DNA of 64,000 nucleotides from GCA-020344555 sp964548955 (GTDB lineage: Bacteria; Planctomycetota; Phycisphaerae; UBA1845), in the NCBI GenBank assembly GCA_964548955.1, contig CAZJTP010000001.1, forward strand, positions 70,299 through 134,298, given 5' to 3'. Shown here one piece after another: positions 33,155 to 41,487 of the stretch; within the stretch, counting starts at the first letter, position 1; each line of letters starts with the position of its first letter. Under the pieces are notes generated by a model. That model saw nothing but the letters and a program-made list of their open reading frames with translations, did not search any database and was not told the origin of the DNA. The position numbers and the translations under genes were made by a program.

Positions 33155-33567
33155 CGGCGTCGTGAGACGCCGCTGGGAAGGTTTCTCGATCCCGTTGCGG
33201 ACAAGCTCCTGGTCGCCAGCGAGGTGGTTTTACTGGCGATCGACGCCACCGCCGTCTCCAGCTTCAACCTACCCGGTTGGGTGGCGGTCGTCGCGCTGGG
33301 CAAGGAGGTACTGACGGTGATCGGGTTCGGCCTGGTCTATTTGATTACGGTGAGCCCTTCGTCCAACCGCGGATTTTGGGAAAGGCCTGCACCCTGGTAC
33401 AATTAGTCATGATCGCGTTATGCCTGCTGGCACCGGATTTGCCAACAATTGTGCAGCGACTGTAGGCGATTTTGTACTGGCTCGCGAGCGGGCTGGCGGT
33501 CGTTGCGATTGTGGACTATTTGAAGATTGGAAATCGTTTCGACTCGGAGCACCACACAAAGACGTAA
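33155..33567 (+). pseudogene. CDP-alcohol phosphatidyltransferase, truncated and frameshifted (PgsA-like)
   Basis: The first frame reads RRRETPLGRFLDPVADKLLV, which is the second half (G-x3-D-x3-D) of the family motif; the preceding DG-x2-AR half is missing. Hydrophobic segments follow (WVAVVALGKEVLTVIGFGLVYL). The frame then ends at 33406, and continuity (PRILGKACTLVQLVMIALCLLAP) is found only in another frame, which itself is cut by TAG 33463 before ending at 33567. Thus there is a 5' truncation at the IS630 fragment, one frameshift and one nonsense codon. A functional phospholipid-synthesis copy must exist elsewhere if needed. Confidence 0.75.
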
Positions 33568-33580
33568 AGGTGAAGACCTG

Positions 33581-34828
33581 ATGAGCAAACTACACTTCTC
33601 GCCAATCGACAAAGCACTCGAAGACCTGCGTGAGGGCAGGTTCATCATCCTCGTCGACGACGAGGATCGTGAAAATGAGGGCGATCTGGTCATGGCCGCC
33701 CAGAAGATCACGCCTGAGGCCGTCAATTTCATGCTCAAGGTCGGTCGCGGCGTCCTCTGCACGCCCATGACCCGGGAGCGGTGCGAGCAGCTCAACCTGC
33801 CGCTGCAGACGTCGGACAACACCGCGCGTTTCGGTACGGCCTTTACGCTCACCGTCGACGCCCACAGCCGCTTCGGCGTTACCACCGGCGTCTCCGCGAT
33901 GGATCGCGCCAAGACGATTGAAGTCGCCTGCGCGCCGGATACTCGCCCGGCGGATTTGACTCGACCCGGCCACGTGAATCCGCTCATGGCCCGCGACGGC
34001 GGCGTCCTTGTACGGGCGGGACAGACGGAAGGATCGGTAGATCTGTGTCGCCTGGCCGGGTTGCGGCCGATAGCAGCCATCATCGAAATCATGAACGATG
34101 ACGGGACAATGGCACGCATTCCGGACCTGGCGCGCCTGTCCGAAAAACACGGCATCCGCATGTACACCGTCGCCGACATCATCGAGTACCGCATGCAGCG
34201 CGAGTTCTTCGTGAAACGCGGCGTGACCACGAAACTGCCCACGACATTCGGCGAGTTCTCACTGATCGAATATCACTGCCCGGTTGATGTCGAGCCGCAT
34301 CTGGCCCTGTGCTGCGGCGGCGTCGGTGATCTTGATGCCAACGGAGACCCGATCGTGCACAATGAGCCGGTTCTGGTGCGCGTCGAGTCCGAGTGCATGA
34401 CCGGACACGTCTTCCATTCATTGCGGTGCGACTGCAGCGAACAGCTCGATGTGGCCATGCAGATGGTTCAGGAGGCGGGGAAGGGCGCGGTCCTCTATCT
34501 GCGGCAGGAGGGCCGCGGTATCGGCCTGCACAACAAATTGCGGGCGTACAAACTACAGGATGAGGGATTCGACACCGTGGAGGCAAACGTCAAGCTCGGG
34601 CTCCCCGTCGACCGACGCGACTACGGCATTGGAGCCCACATTCTCCGCGATCTGGGTCTTAGACAACTTCGCATCCTCACCAACAACCCCAAGAAGGTAA
34701 ACCGCCTCGAGGTTTACGGCATCGAAATCGTCGAACAACTGCCATTCGAAATGCAACCCAACGAGCACAACCGCTTCTACCTCAAAACTAAAAAAGCCAA
34801 AATGGGCCACCAGCTTCGGGATGTGTAA
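33581..34828 (+). CDS. ribBA: Bifunctional DHBP synthase / GTP cyclohydrolase II
   Basis: 415 residues from ATG 33581 (AAAGGTGAAG upstream). Supplies both precursors of riboflavin. DHBP synthase domain (about 1-205): DDEDRENEGDLV, TRPGHVNPLMARDGGVLVR with the acidic and His residues for Mg2+ and catalysis, and IMNDDGTMARIPDL. GTP cyclohydrolase II domain (about 208-400): zinc ligands in ECMTGHVFHSLRCDC, RQEGRGIGLHNK, and the catalytic region LPVDRRDYGIGAHILRDLG. All key residues seem intact. No flavin riboswitch was recognised upstream, where the phosphatidyltransferase pseudogene lies. Confidence 0.96.
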   Translation: MSKLHFSPIDKALEDLREGRFIILVDDEDRENEGDLVMAAQKITPEAVNFMLKVGRGVLCTPMTRERCEQLNLPLQTSDNTARFGTAFTLTVDAHSRFGVTTGVSAMDRAKTIEVACAPDTRPADLTRPGHVNPLMARDGGVLVRAGQTEGSVDLCRLAGLRPIAAIIEIMNDDGTMARIPDLARLSEKHGIRMYTVADIIEYRMQREFFVKRGVTTKLPTTFGEFSLIEYHCPVDVEPHLALCCGGVGDLDANGDPIVHNEPVLVRVESECMTGHVFHSLRCDCSEQLDVAMQMVQEAGKGAVLYLRQEGRGIGLHNKLRAYKLQDEGFDTVEANVKLGLPVDRRDYGIGAHILRDLGLRQLRILTNNPKKVNRLEVYGIEIVEQLPFEMQPNEHNRFYLKTKKAKMGHQLRDV

Positions 34829-34927
34829 CGCTGGATTGCGCAAAGGCGAACGGCGGGGAGCATATTGCAATAACGACTCGCAAGAAGGGCGGTAATGGTA
34901 CCGGCGACACCGGTGATCCGCACCCGT

Positions 34928-34985
34928 TTTATGTGCCAGCCGCTACGGAGTCGATGACGGTTCGTCCGATCGGGTGGGCGGAGCG
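34928..34985. repeat. About 58-bp diverged direct repeat, left copy
   Basis: Begins TTTATGTGCCAGCCGCTACGG and ends GGGTGGGCGGAGCG. A similar sequence in the same orientation lies at 40531-40589 on the other side of the large protease gene, about 80 percent identical by eye. Confidence 0.6.
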
Positions 34986-35044
34986 CAGACGCGCGTACCT
35001 TCAACAGCGATATTGATCAACGCGTTCCGGTTACGATGGAAGCA

Positions 35045-35078
35045 AAGCCGGCAGGCCGGGAACTCGACCTGCCGGCTT
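35045..35078. terminator. Hairpin between convergent ribBA and protease gene
   Basis: AAGCCGGCAGG, 12-base loop, CCTGCCGGCTT: a perfect 11-bp stem followed by CGCAAAACTCTC on the plus side. It fits a bidirectional terminator for ribBA (+) and the protease gene (-). Confidence 0.6.
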
Positions 35079-35115
35079 CGCAAAACTCTCAGATCAACCT
35101 ATCGGCAGAAATCCA

Positions 35116-38100
35116 CTACGGAAAGACCACCGCCGATTCAAACACGACGTAGCCGACCTGCTCCGTCGTGTGGTTACGCTCGCTGTCGCCGATCTGGTCT
35201 TCGTCACAGGCCAGATTCAGCGTCGTCGAGGTTGTCGGGTTGGCACCATACGAATACGACCAGCCGCCGTTACCGCCGTCCATGCCCGCCATCGTCGTCA
35301 CCGCAACCGTGGGCGCGGATGTAAACGACGTGTCGAACGTGTAGGTGTACGGTGGACTGTTCGTCACACCTGCAACCGTGTCCGCTCCGACTAACGCCTC
35401 GAATTCCACACCACCGATCGTGCCGTGCCCGGCCTCGAACACGATGAAGCCGACAGTCTCATCGGCCCGTGTTGTGTCGGTGTCCTCGGCGACCTCCTTG
35501 CCGGTCTTCAGGGCGCTGGCCGACGGTGGATTCGTCCGTCTGCTGCCCTGGCACCAGAAGACCGACCACATTGGATCGTTGTCACTCATCACCTGACCAA
35601 GAACCACGGGGCTAGTGTAGCTCTGACCGTAGCTTTGAGACTCGCCGACCCAACTGTTGTTCTCGTCGGTGACCGTTGAGAGGTACTTCTGGGCCTCGAT
35701 GTCCACGCCGTCGATCGTCCAGGTACCTTCCTCCACAACCAGGTAGCTGACGGTCTCCGAAGACACGCCACTGCCCGAGGGATTCTGTAAGTAAACGTCG
35801 AAGCTCGTCGACGTGACGGCGGTGACTCTCGCAACGACCGGCGTGCTGTTGTTGTAGTACTGCACTGAGCAGACCACCACGGGATTGACGTAGGTGCTGG
35901 TAAGATTCACGGTCACGGCCGTGCCGCCGACGGTCACCGTGCCTGCTTCCATGATGCCGGCTCCGCCGGGGTCGCATGCATCGGTGTCCTCATTACAGGT
36001 TTCACCCGGTTCGCACGGATCACCGGTCGAGCTGCAATCGGCAACCGCATCGCAGAACTCCGTCCCGTTACAGAAGAGCCCGTCGTCAGGACAGTAGGCA
36101 TCGTTCGGGATATTGTCGCACGAATCAGTGCCCTCGTTGCACGAATCGTCCGTACAACCCACGCCGTCATCGCAGTCGACGGCCGTGCCCGGCTGACAAT
36201 CGTAAACCGGATCGCACGTTTCCGCGCCATCGCAGTACACGCCGTTATCACAGTAGGCATCGTTCGGGATGTTGTCGCACGAATCGGTACCTTCATTGCA
36301 GGAGTCGCCCGTGCAGTCAACGCCGTCATAGCAGTCGATGGCCGTACCGTCCTGGCAGTCTGAGACCGAGTCGCACCACTCGGCACCGTCGCAGTACAGT
36401 CCGTTGTCGCAGTTGGCATCATTGGCCACGTTATCACACGAGTCCGTGCCTTCATTGCACGAATCGTCCGTGCAGCCAACACCGTCATCGCAATCGACGG
36501 CCGTGCCATCCTGGCAGACGTGGTCGACACAGGTTTCCTCGCCGTTGCAGTAAACCCCGTCGTCACACTCCCAGTCGTAGTCGCACATCGGCCCCACGGT
36601 CGCGGTAACGGAAATGTCGTCAACAGCCATGTCACTGCGGTAGCTGCTGCCGGTGACGCCACGGAAGCGGATGACGATCGTCGTCCCACTGTACGAAGTA
36701 AGATCGACGTTGGCCTCATACCAGGAGTTACCCTGGTCTCCGGACAGGCTCCAGGCGTTCGTCCAGCTAACGCAGTCCTCAGAGACCTCCACATTCAAGG
36801 TTCCCATATTGCTGCCATACATGTGGTACCAGAAGGTCAGCTCCGCATCGCTCGCACTGGTGAGGTCGAAGCAGGGGCCTTCCAATATGGCTGTCTTGTT
36901 GGGGTAATTCGGGGAGGATGACTCGGTGTACACATAGTAAGAGCCGCCATGTGCACCGGACGGCCCCGTGCTGCTCGACGGGGTCGAGCCGCTTCGGCGC
37001 GTCCAGTCAAAATCATCGCCAGAGGCGTTGACCCAGTCTCCCCAGCCGCTTTCAAAGCCTTCGGTGTAGGGATACGAGGAGACAGTGCTCGCGCATTCGT
37101 TGTAACAAACACCGTCCGTGCAGGTATCCACCGTGCAGGCGTTGTCGTCGTCGCAGTCCTCGTCGTTTATGCACTCGACCTCTTCACACGTGTCCGTCTC
37201 CTCGTTGCAGGCCTGTCCTGGGCACGGATCGCTGCCCGGTTGACAAAGGTAGTCAACACAGGTCTCCACTCCGGTACAGAACAGTCCGTCGTCACAGTCC
37301 TCATCACCGTCGCATGGGATCGCCGGCGTCACGGTGACGGAAATATCGTCAACGGCCATATCACTTCGATAGCTACTTCCGGTAATTCCACGGAAGCGGA
37401 TGACGATCGTCGTCCCACTGTACGAAGTCAGATTGACGTTGGCCTCATACCAGGAGTTACCCTGGTCGCCGGATAGGCTCCACATATTCGTCCAGGTAAC
37501 ACAATCCTCAGAGACCTCCACGTTCAGCGTCCCCATAGCCGATCCGTACATGTGATACCAGAAGCTCAGCTCCGCATCGCTCGTGTTGGCGAGGTCGAAG
37601 CAGGGGCCTTCCAGTATCGCCGTCTTGTCGGGGTAGTTCGGGCTCGACGACTCAGTGTAGACGTAGTACGTGCCACCGTGGGCGCTGGACGGACCGGTGC
37701 TGCTCGAAGGTGTTCCGGCGCTGTCCCGTGTCCAGTCCATGTCATCGCCAGAGGCGTTGATCCAGTCTCCCCAGCCGCTTTCAAAGCCTTCGGTGTAGGG
37801 ATACGAGGAGACGGTGCTCGCGCATTCGTTGTAACAAACACCGTCCGTGCAGATATCCACCGTGCAGGCGTTGTTGTCATCGCAGTCCTCGTTGTCTATG
37901 CATTCGACGTCCTCGCAGATGTCCGTGTCCTCGTTGCAGTACTGACCCGGCTCGCAGGGATCGCCAGTTCCGACGCATACACCGCCTGAGCAGTTGTCTG
38001 TCAAGGTACAGAACAATCCATCGTCGCAGGGGTCCGTGTTGGGGATGCCACAGGTGCCGGCGCCGTCACATTCGTCGTCCGTGCACACGTTGCCATCATC

Positions 38101-40083
38101 GGTACAGGGTGTGCCCGCGGGATCAAAGCAGTTGTCGGCGGCCTCGTTGCAGTTGTCGGCGCACTCCGACCCGCCGACACATGGATCGCCCGCGTGCACC
38201 GAACAGGTGCCGCCGGAACACGTGTCCGCACCGTTGCAGAACAAGCCGTCGTCACACGAGTCCGTGTTGTCGTAGGCCACGCAGCTGCCGCCGCCGTCGC
38301 ACTCGTTGTCGGTGCAGACATTGCCGTCATCCGTGCAGACCGTACCCGCCGGGTCATAGCAGTTGTCGGCGGACTCGTTGCAGGAATCAGCACACTCCGA
38401 GCCGCCGACACACGGATCGCCCGCGTGCACCGAGCAGTTGCCACCGGAACACGTGTCCGCACCGTTGCAGAACAATCCGTCGTCGCAGGAATCCGTGTTG
38501 TTCGTGTACTCGCAGAATCCGCCGACACACGCGTCATCGGTGCACAAGTTAACGTCGTCGCACTCCCAGTCGTACTCGCACTCCGGCTCCGGCTCGACAA
38601 GCGCCAACGAGTTGAGCACGTCGATGCGGCCGTAGCCGTAAGCGCGGTCAAAGCCGGCAGATCCCATATCGATGGCACCGTCGCGGATGATCTGCCGCAC
38701 CTCCGCCGGCGTCAGCGAGCCATCGGCACTCAGAATCAGTGCCGTCAAACCGGCCACGGTTGGGCAGGACATGCTCGTGCCGCTCATGCCGGTGATTGAA
38801 CCGCCGCCGGCGGCATTGCTGGCTGACCAGATGTTCGCACCGGGTGCGGTCACGTCGAGGTAATCGCTCTCGTTGCTGAAACAGCCTACCTCGTCGGTCT
38901 GGGGGGCGTAGTCCGTGCATATCCCCCAGTTCCAGTTCGTCGTGGGGTCCTCACACGTTGGGTAGTCGTTCTTCCAGGTCATGCCGACGGCGATGACACT
39001 CGCACCGCAGGCCGGGGAGCTTAGCGCATTGCTGTAGTTTTCATTTCCCGATGCAGCAACAGCCACGACGCCGTTAGCGACGGCGTTATTCGCCGCAACC
39101 GCCCAGCTATGCGTACACGGGCCGCTGTAGTTGCCCGTTCCGATACTCATGCTGATCACATCCGCCTGTGCTCCGGATGCGGACTGGTCCGCACAGTAGT
39201 TGATGCCGGCGATGATGTCGCTGTCGTAACCGCCACCGGCGCTGTTCAGAACCTTGACCCCGATCAGTGTCGCCTCTGGTGCAACGCCCTGGAAAGGCAT
39301 GGAACCCGTGCCACAGGGATCCCAACTCAGCCCGGTGCCGCCGGCCGCAATGCCGGAGCAGTGAGAGCCGTGGCCGTGATCGTCTTCCGGATTCGAATCG
39401 TCGTTGTAGAAATCGTAACCCTTGGATGTGTCGATCCGATCGGAATACATGATGTGATCCGAATCGATGCCGGTATCGACGATGCAAATACGTACGCCGG
39501 CGCCATCTGCCGAGTAGCCGGCACCGGTGATCTGGCTCTGCAAGCCACGAATCAACGGCATGCTGTCATGGAGCATCAGCACGTTCTGGTGGTATTCGTC
39601 CTCCTCAATCCGTACGACCCCCGGAAGCTCCTTTAACGCGTCAACCTGACTCTCCGGAATGTCGCGCAGGTTGAGCACGTTTGGAAGAACGGCGTTGTAC
39701 TCGTACTTGACCACGCCTCCTCTTTGGGCCGCAAACGCCCGGACGTCCGCCCGTTCAATCGCGCTCGCTATGGTTCCTTCCTCCATGTATACGAGCACAC
39801 TTACGAGGCCCGGCTTGCCGCGTGGACCGCCAACCGGTACAGCTTCCAAATCCTCTTGGATCGGTGCCCCAACGATTTCTCCGGGCAAACGCGGTCCGAC
39901 AGCCTCGTAATAAGCTTCGTCGATTTGCAGTTGCACCGTGTTGGTAGGCACGGTTCGCATACGTCCTAGTTTGGCCCCGTCAGCGCCACTCGCCGTCCAG
40001 ACAACGCCTGCACCCATGATCACAACCGCGGTCATGGCCGGCACCCACATCCTTCTCCTCTTCGGTCGTAGAATCCCTCTCAT
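35116..40083 (-). CDS. Giant secreted subtilisin-like (S8) protease with Cys-rich repeats and two MAM modules
   Basis: 1655 residues from ATG 40083 (AAGGAG 10 bases upstream). Signal segment about residues 12-34; propeptide to about 170. S8 catalytic residues: Asp203 (CIVDTGID), His238 (GHGSHCSG), Asn347 (AASGNENYS), Ser437 (GTSMSCP). Then Cys-rich repeats of DSCDDGLFCNGADTCSGG type, two nearly identical MAM-like modules (each starting SYPYTEGFESGWGDW), further Cys repeats (VDCDDGVGCTDDSCNEGTDS), and a C-terminal beta domain of about 220 residues with two related units (VGYVVFE/VGFIVFE). Extracellular, probably multi-disulfide. The two MAM copies show internal duplication with a 729-bp period. 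Target proteins are unknown. Confidence 0.92.
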   Translation of the reverse strand: MRGILRPKRRRMWVPAMTAVVIMGAGVVWTASGADGAKLGRMRTVPTNTVQLQIDEAYYEAVGPRLPGEIVGAPIQEDLEAVPVGGPRGKPGLVSVLVYMEEGTIASAIERADVRAFAAQRGGVVKYEYNAVLPNVLNLRDIPESQVDALKELPGVVRIEEDEYHQNVLMLHDSMPLIRGLQSQITGAGYSADGAGVRICIVDTGIDSDHIMYSDRIDTSKGYDFYNDDSNPEDDHGHGSHCSGIAAGGTGLSWDPCGTGSMPFQGVAPEATLIGVKVLNSAGGGYDSDIIAGINYCADQSASGAQADVISMSIGTGNYSGPCTHSWAVAANNAVANGVVAVAASGNENYSNALSSPACGASVIAVGMTWKNDYPTCEDPTTNWNWGICTDYAPQTDEVGCFSNESDYLDVTAPGANIWSASNAAGGGSITGMSGTSMSCPTVAGLTALILSADGSLTPAEVRQIIRDGAIDMGSAGFDRAYGYGRIDVLNSLALVEPEPECEYDWECDDVNLCTDDACVGGFCEYTNNTDSCDDGLFCNGADTCSGGNCSVHAGDPCVGGSECADSCNESADNCYDPAGTVCTDDGNVCTDNECDGGGSCVAYDNTDSCDDGLFCNGADTCSGGTCSVHAGDPCVGGSECADNCNEAADNCFDPAGTPCTDDGNVCTDDECDGAGTCGIPNTDPCDDGLFCTLTDNCSGGVCVGTGDPCEPGQYCNEDTDICEDVECIDNEDCDDNNACTVDICTDGVCYNECASTVSSYPYTEGFESGWGDWINASGDDMDWTRDSAGTPSSSTGPSSAHGGTYYVYTESSSPNYPDKTAILEGPCFDLANTSDAELSFWYHMYGSAMGTLNVEVSEDCVTWTNMWSLSGDQGNSWYEANVNLTSYSGTTIVIRFRGITGSSYRSDMAVDDISVTVTPAIPCDGDEDCDDGLFCTGVETCVDYLCQPGSDPCPGQACNEETDTCEEVECINDEDCDDDNACTVDTCTDGVCYNECASTVSSYPYTEGFESGWGDWVNASGDDFDWTRRSGSTPSSSTGPSGAHGGSYYVYTESSSPNYPNKTAILEGPCFDLTSASDAELTFWYHMYGSNMGTLNVEVSEDCVSWTNAWSLSGDQGNSWYEANVDLTSYSGTTIVIRFRGVTGSSYRSDMAVDDISVTATVGPMCDYDWECDDGVYCNGEETCVDHVCQDGTAVDCDDGVGCTDDSCNEGTDSCDNVANDANCDNGLYCDGAEWCDSVSDCQDGTAIDCYDGVDCTGDSCNEGTDSCDNIPNDAYCDNGVYCDGAETCDPVYDCQPGTAVDCDDGVGCTDDSCNEGTDSCDNIPNDAYCPDDGLFCNGTEFCDAVADCSSTGDPCEPGETCNEDTDACDPGGAGIMEAGTVTVGGTAVTVNLTSTYVNPVVVCSVQYYNNSTPVVARVTAVTSTSFDVYLQNPSGSGVSSETVSYLVVEEGTWTIDGVDIEAQKYLSTVTDENNSWVGESQSYGQSYTSPVVLGQVMSDNDPMWSVFWCQGSRRTNPPSASALKTGKEVAEDTDTTRADETVGFIVFEAGHGTIGGVEFEALVGADTVAGVTNSPPYTYTFDTSFTSAPTVAVTTMAGMDGGNGGWSYSYGANPTTSTTLNLACDEDQIGDSERNHTTEQVGYVVFESAVVFP
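36603..37870 (-). repeat. Internal duplication in protease gene, 729-bp period
   Basis: Two nearly identical blocks of roughly 500 bp, about 36603-37140 and 37332-37870, each encode a MAM-like module plus the preceding Cys-rich NACTVD segment. For example TCGGTGTAGG occurs at 37061 and 37790, exactly 729 bases (243 codons) apart, keeping frame. Confidence 0.85.
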
Positions 40084-40530
40084 GACTTGCTAGCTCCTTG
40101 TCTTAGATCCATCGAACAGAATAAACCCAATGTTGCCGCTGCACGTGACGTAATTTCGCCGGAACAGCCCGCTGTTTGTACAACGAAAAATGTCAGCATG
40201 CACGACAGCAACGCCACTGCGAGCCTCGAACACAACGCAACAATCACAGATACATGCAAGACGCACCGGACCGGAGATGTCGAACTCTGACGCCCAGGTG
40301 CGAAAGAGTCCGGCTGGGGACAGCATAGCGATGTGTGTCGTACGATACAAGTGTACGATCGAGCGACACCCGGTTTGCGGTCGCCATGTAGGCCTCTCCA
40401 GGTCATGTGTCAAGGGCTGCGCATAATCTACCGGCCGAAGCCTCGATGTCAAAGCGACACTTTTCGTGATGGCATCCAGCCAGGCTGGGTGGCTCTGGGT
40501 GGTTGCCCACCCAGGGTGACCTGCCCCCGA

Positions 40531-40589
40531 TTTATGTACCAGTCGCTACGAGAGTCGTTGCCGTTTCGTCCAGCCGGGCGGGCGGAGCG
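40531..40589. repeat. About 59-bp diverged direct repeat, right copy
   Basis: Partner of 34928-34985: TTTATGTACCAGTCGCTACGA to GGGCGGGCGGAGCG, same orientation. The rest of the 40084-40651 interval has no recognisable gene and should carry the protease promoter. Confidence 0.6.
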
Positions 40590-40651
40590 GCGCGCCGGCG
40601 TAGCGCAGCGCAGCCCGCCCGACACGAGGCCGCGAAAGCGGCTGGGCAATC

Positions 40652-40957
40652 ATGGGCCTGCTGACTGCGGGGACGTCCTGGGCCCAGGATGGACGCGGGT
40701 CGATTGTCGGCTGGAGTAGCCAAGTCGGCGGCGTGGACCTGAGTGCTGACTTCGCGGCGGTCGCAGGCGGCGGGTGGCATCTAGGCCTGAAGACCAACGG
40801 TTCGATCGTCGCGTGGGGACGGAACGATTACGGCCAATGCAGCGTGCCGCCGCCGAACACTAACTTCATAGCGGTCGCGGGCAGGTACGGGCACAGTCTC
40901 GGAATCGAGGATTTTCCGCGAGACGATACCAGCACGCCGAACCCTCCCCACGGTTGA
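40652..40957 (+). CDS. Short RCC1-like repeat protein, probably a gene fragment
   Basis: 101 residues from ATG 40652, with no good ribosome site. Two RCC1-type repeats are visible (FAAVAGGGWHLGLKTNGSIVAWGRNDYGQC and FIAVAGRYGHSLGI). Such proteins normally have seven or more repeats forming a propeller, so this is a truncated remnant or a decayed copy. The N-terminus (MGLLTAGTSWAQDG) resembles the end of a signal peptide. Confidence 0.5.
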   Translation: MGLLTAGTSWAQDGRGSIVGWSSQVGGVDLSADFAAVAGGGWHLGLKTNGSIVAWGRNDYGQCSVPPPNTNFIAVAGRYGHSLGIEDFPRDDTSTPNPPHG

Positions 40958-41022
40958 CTGCCCGGAACCTGACTCCTAGAATCGCTTCACGTTTTCCAAA
41001 GGATCTAACCGAAGGAGAGACT

Positions 41023-41361
41023 ATGACAGGCTCCGATACACTGGAATTCACCGACAGCAGTTTTGAAGAGGCAGTGCTGGGCGCCGATCAACCGGTGCTG
41101 GTGGACTTTGGGGCGGATTGGTGCGCTCCGTGTAAGGTGCTGGGTCCCGTGATTGACGAGTTGGCCGCCGAATACGCGGGTAAGGTAAGGGTCGGGAGAG
41201 TCGACACCGACGCGAATCGCGAGGTCTCCGTACGCTTCACGGTGAGCGCTATCCCGACGGTCATCCTCTTCAACAAGGGGGAGATCGTCGAGAAGTTCAT
41301 CGGATTGAGGGGCAAGAAGGATTTCCAAGCCGCAATTGAGCGGGTCATTACAGCCTCGTGA
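41023..41361 (+). CDS. trxA: Thioredoxin
   Basis: 112 residues from ATG 41023 with GAAGGAGAG 3-11 bases upstream. Active site WCAPCK at about residues 32-37, cis-Pro in SAIPTVILF, and VDFGADW before the active site. Normal length, no signal peptide, so a cytoplasmic dithiol-disulfide reductant. Confidence 0.95.
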   Translation: MTGSDTLEFTDSSFEEAVLGADQPVLVDFGADWCAPCKVLGPVIDELAAEYAGKVRVGRVDTDANREVSVRFTVSAIPTVILFNKGEIVEKFIGLRGKKDFQAAIERVITAS

Positions 41362-41487
41362 CCGCCGTCCTGGTACCGTGCGATCGGGTCGCGGATTCCG
41401 CGGGCAGTGTGGCGCATGAAGTTCGCGTGACGCCCTACGGGCGTACACTATTGCGCATGGAGCGGTCCCGCCGTGACCGGTTGACCG

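Noticed and set aside
32705..33406. Frame of 233 codons across repeat, IS630 relic and phosphatidyltransferase
   Set aside because: A chance fusion: the first half is antisense to the IS630 fragment and only the last about 84 codons are family-like.
33427..33580. FMN riboswitch upstream of ribBA
   Set aside because: No conserved RFN-element blocks were seen; the stretch is the tail of the phosphatidyltransferase pseudogene.
36603..38800. Plus-strand frames of up to 201 codons across the protease gene
   Set aside because: Shadows of the Cys-rich repeats; composition is Arg/Ser/Thr rich with no start signal.
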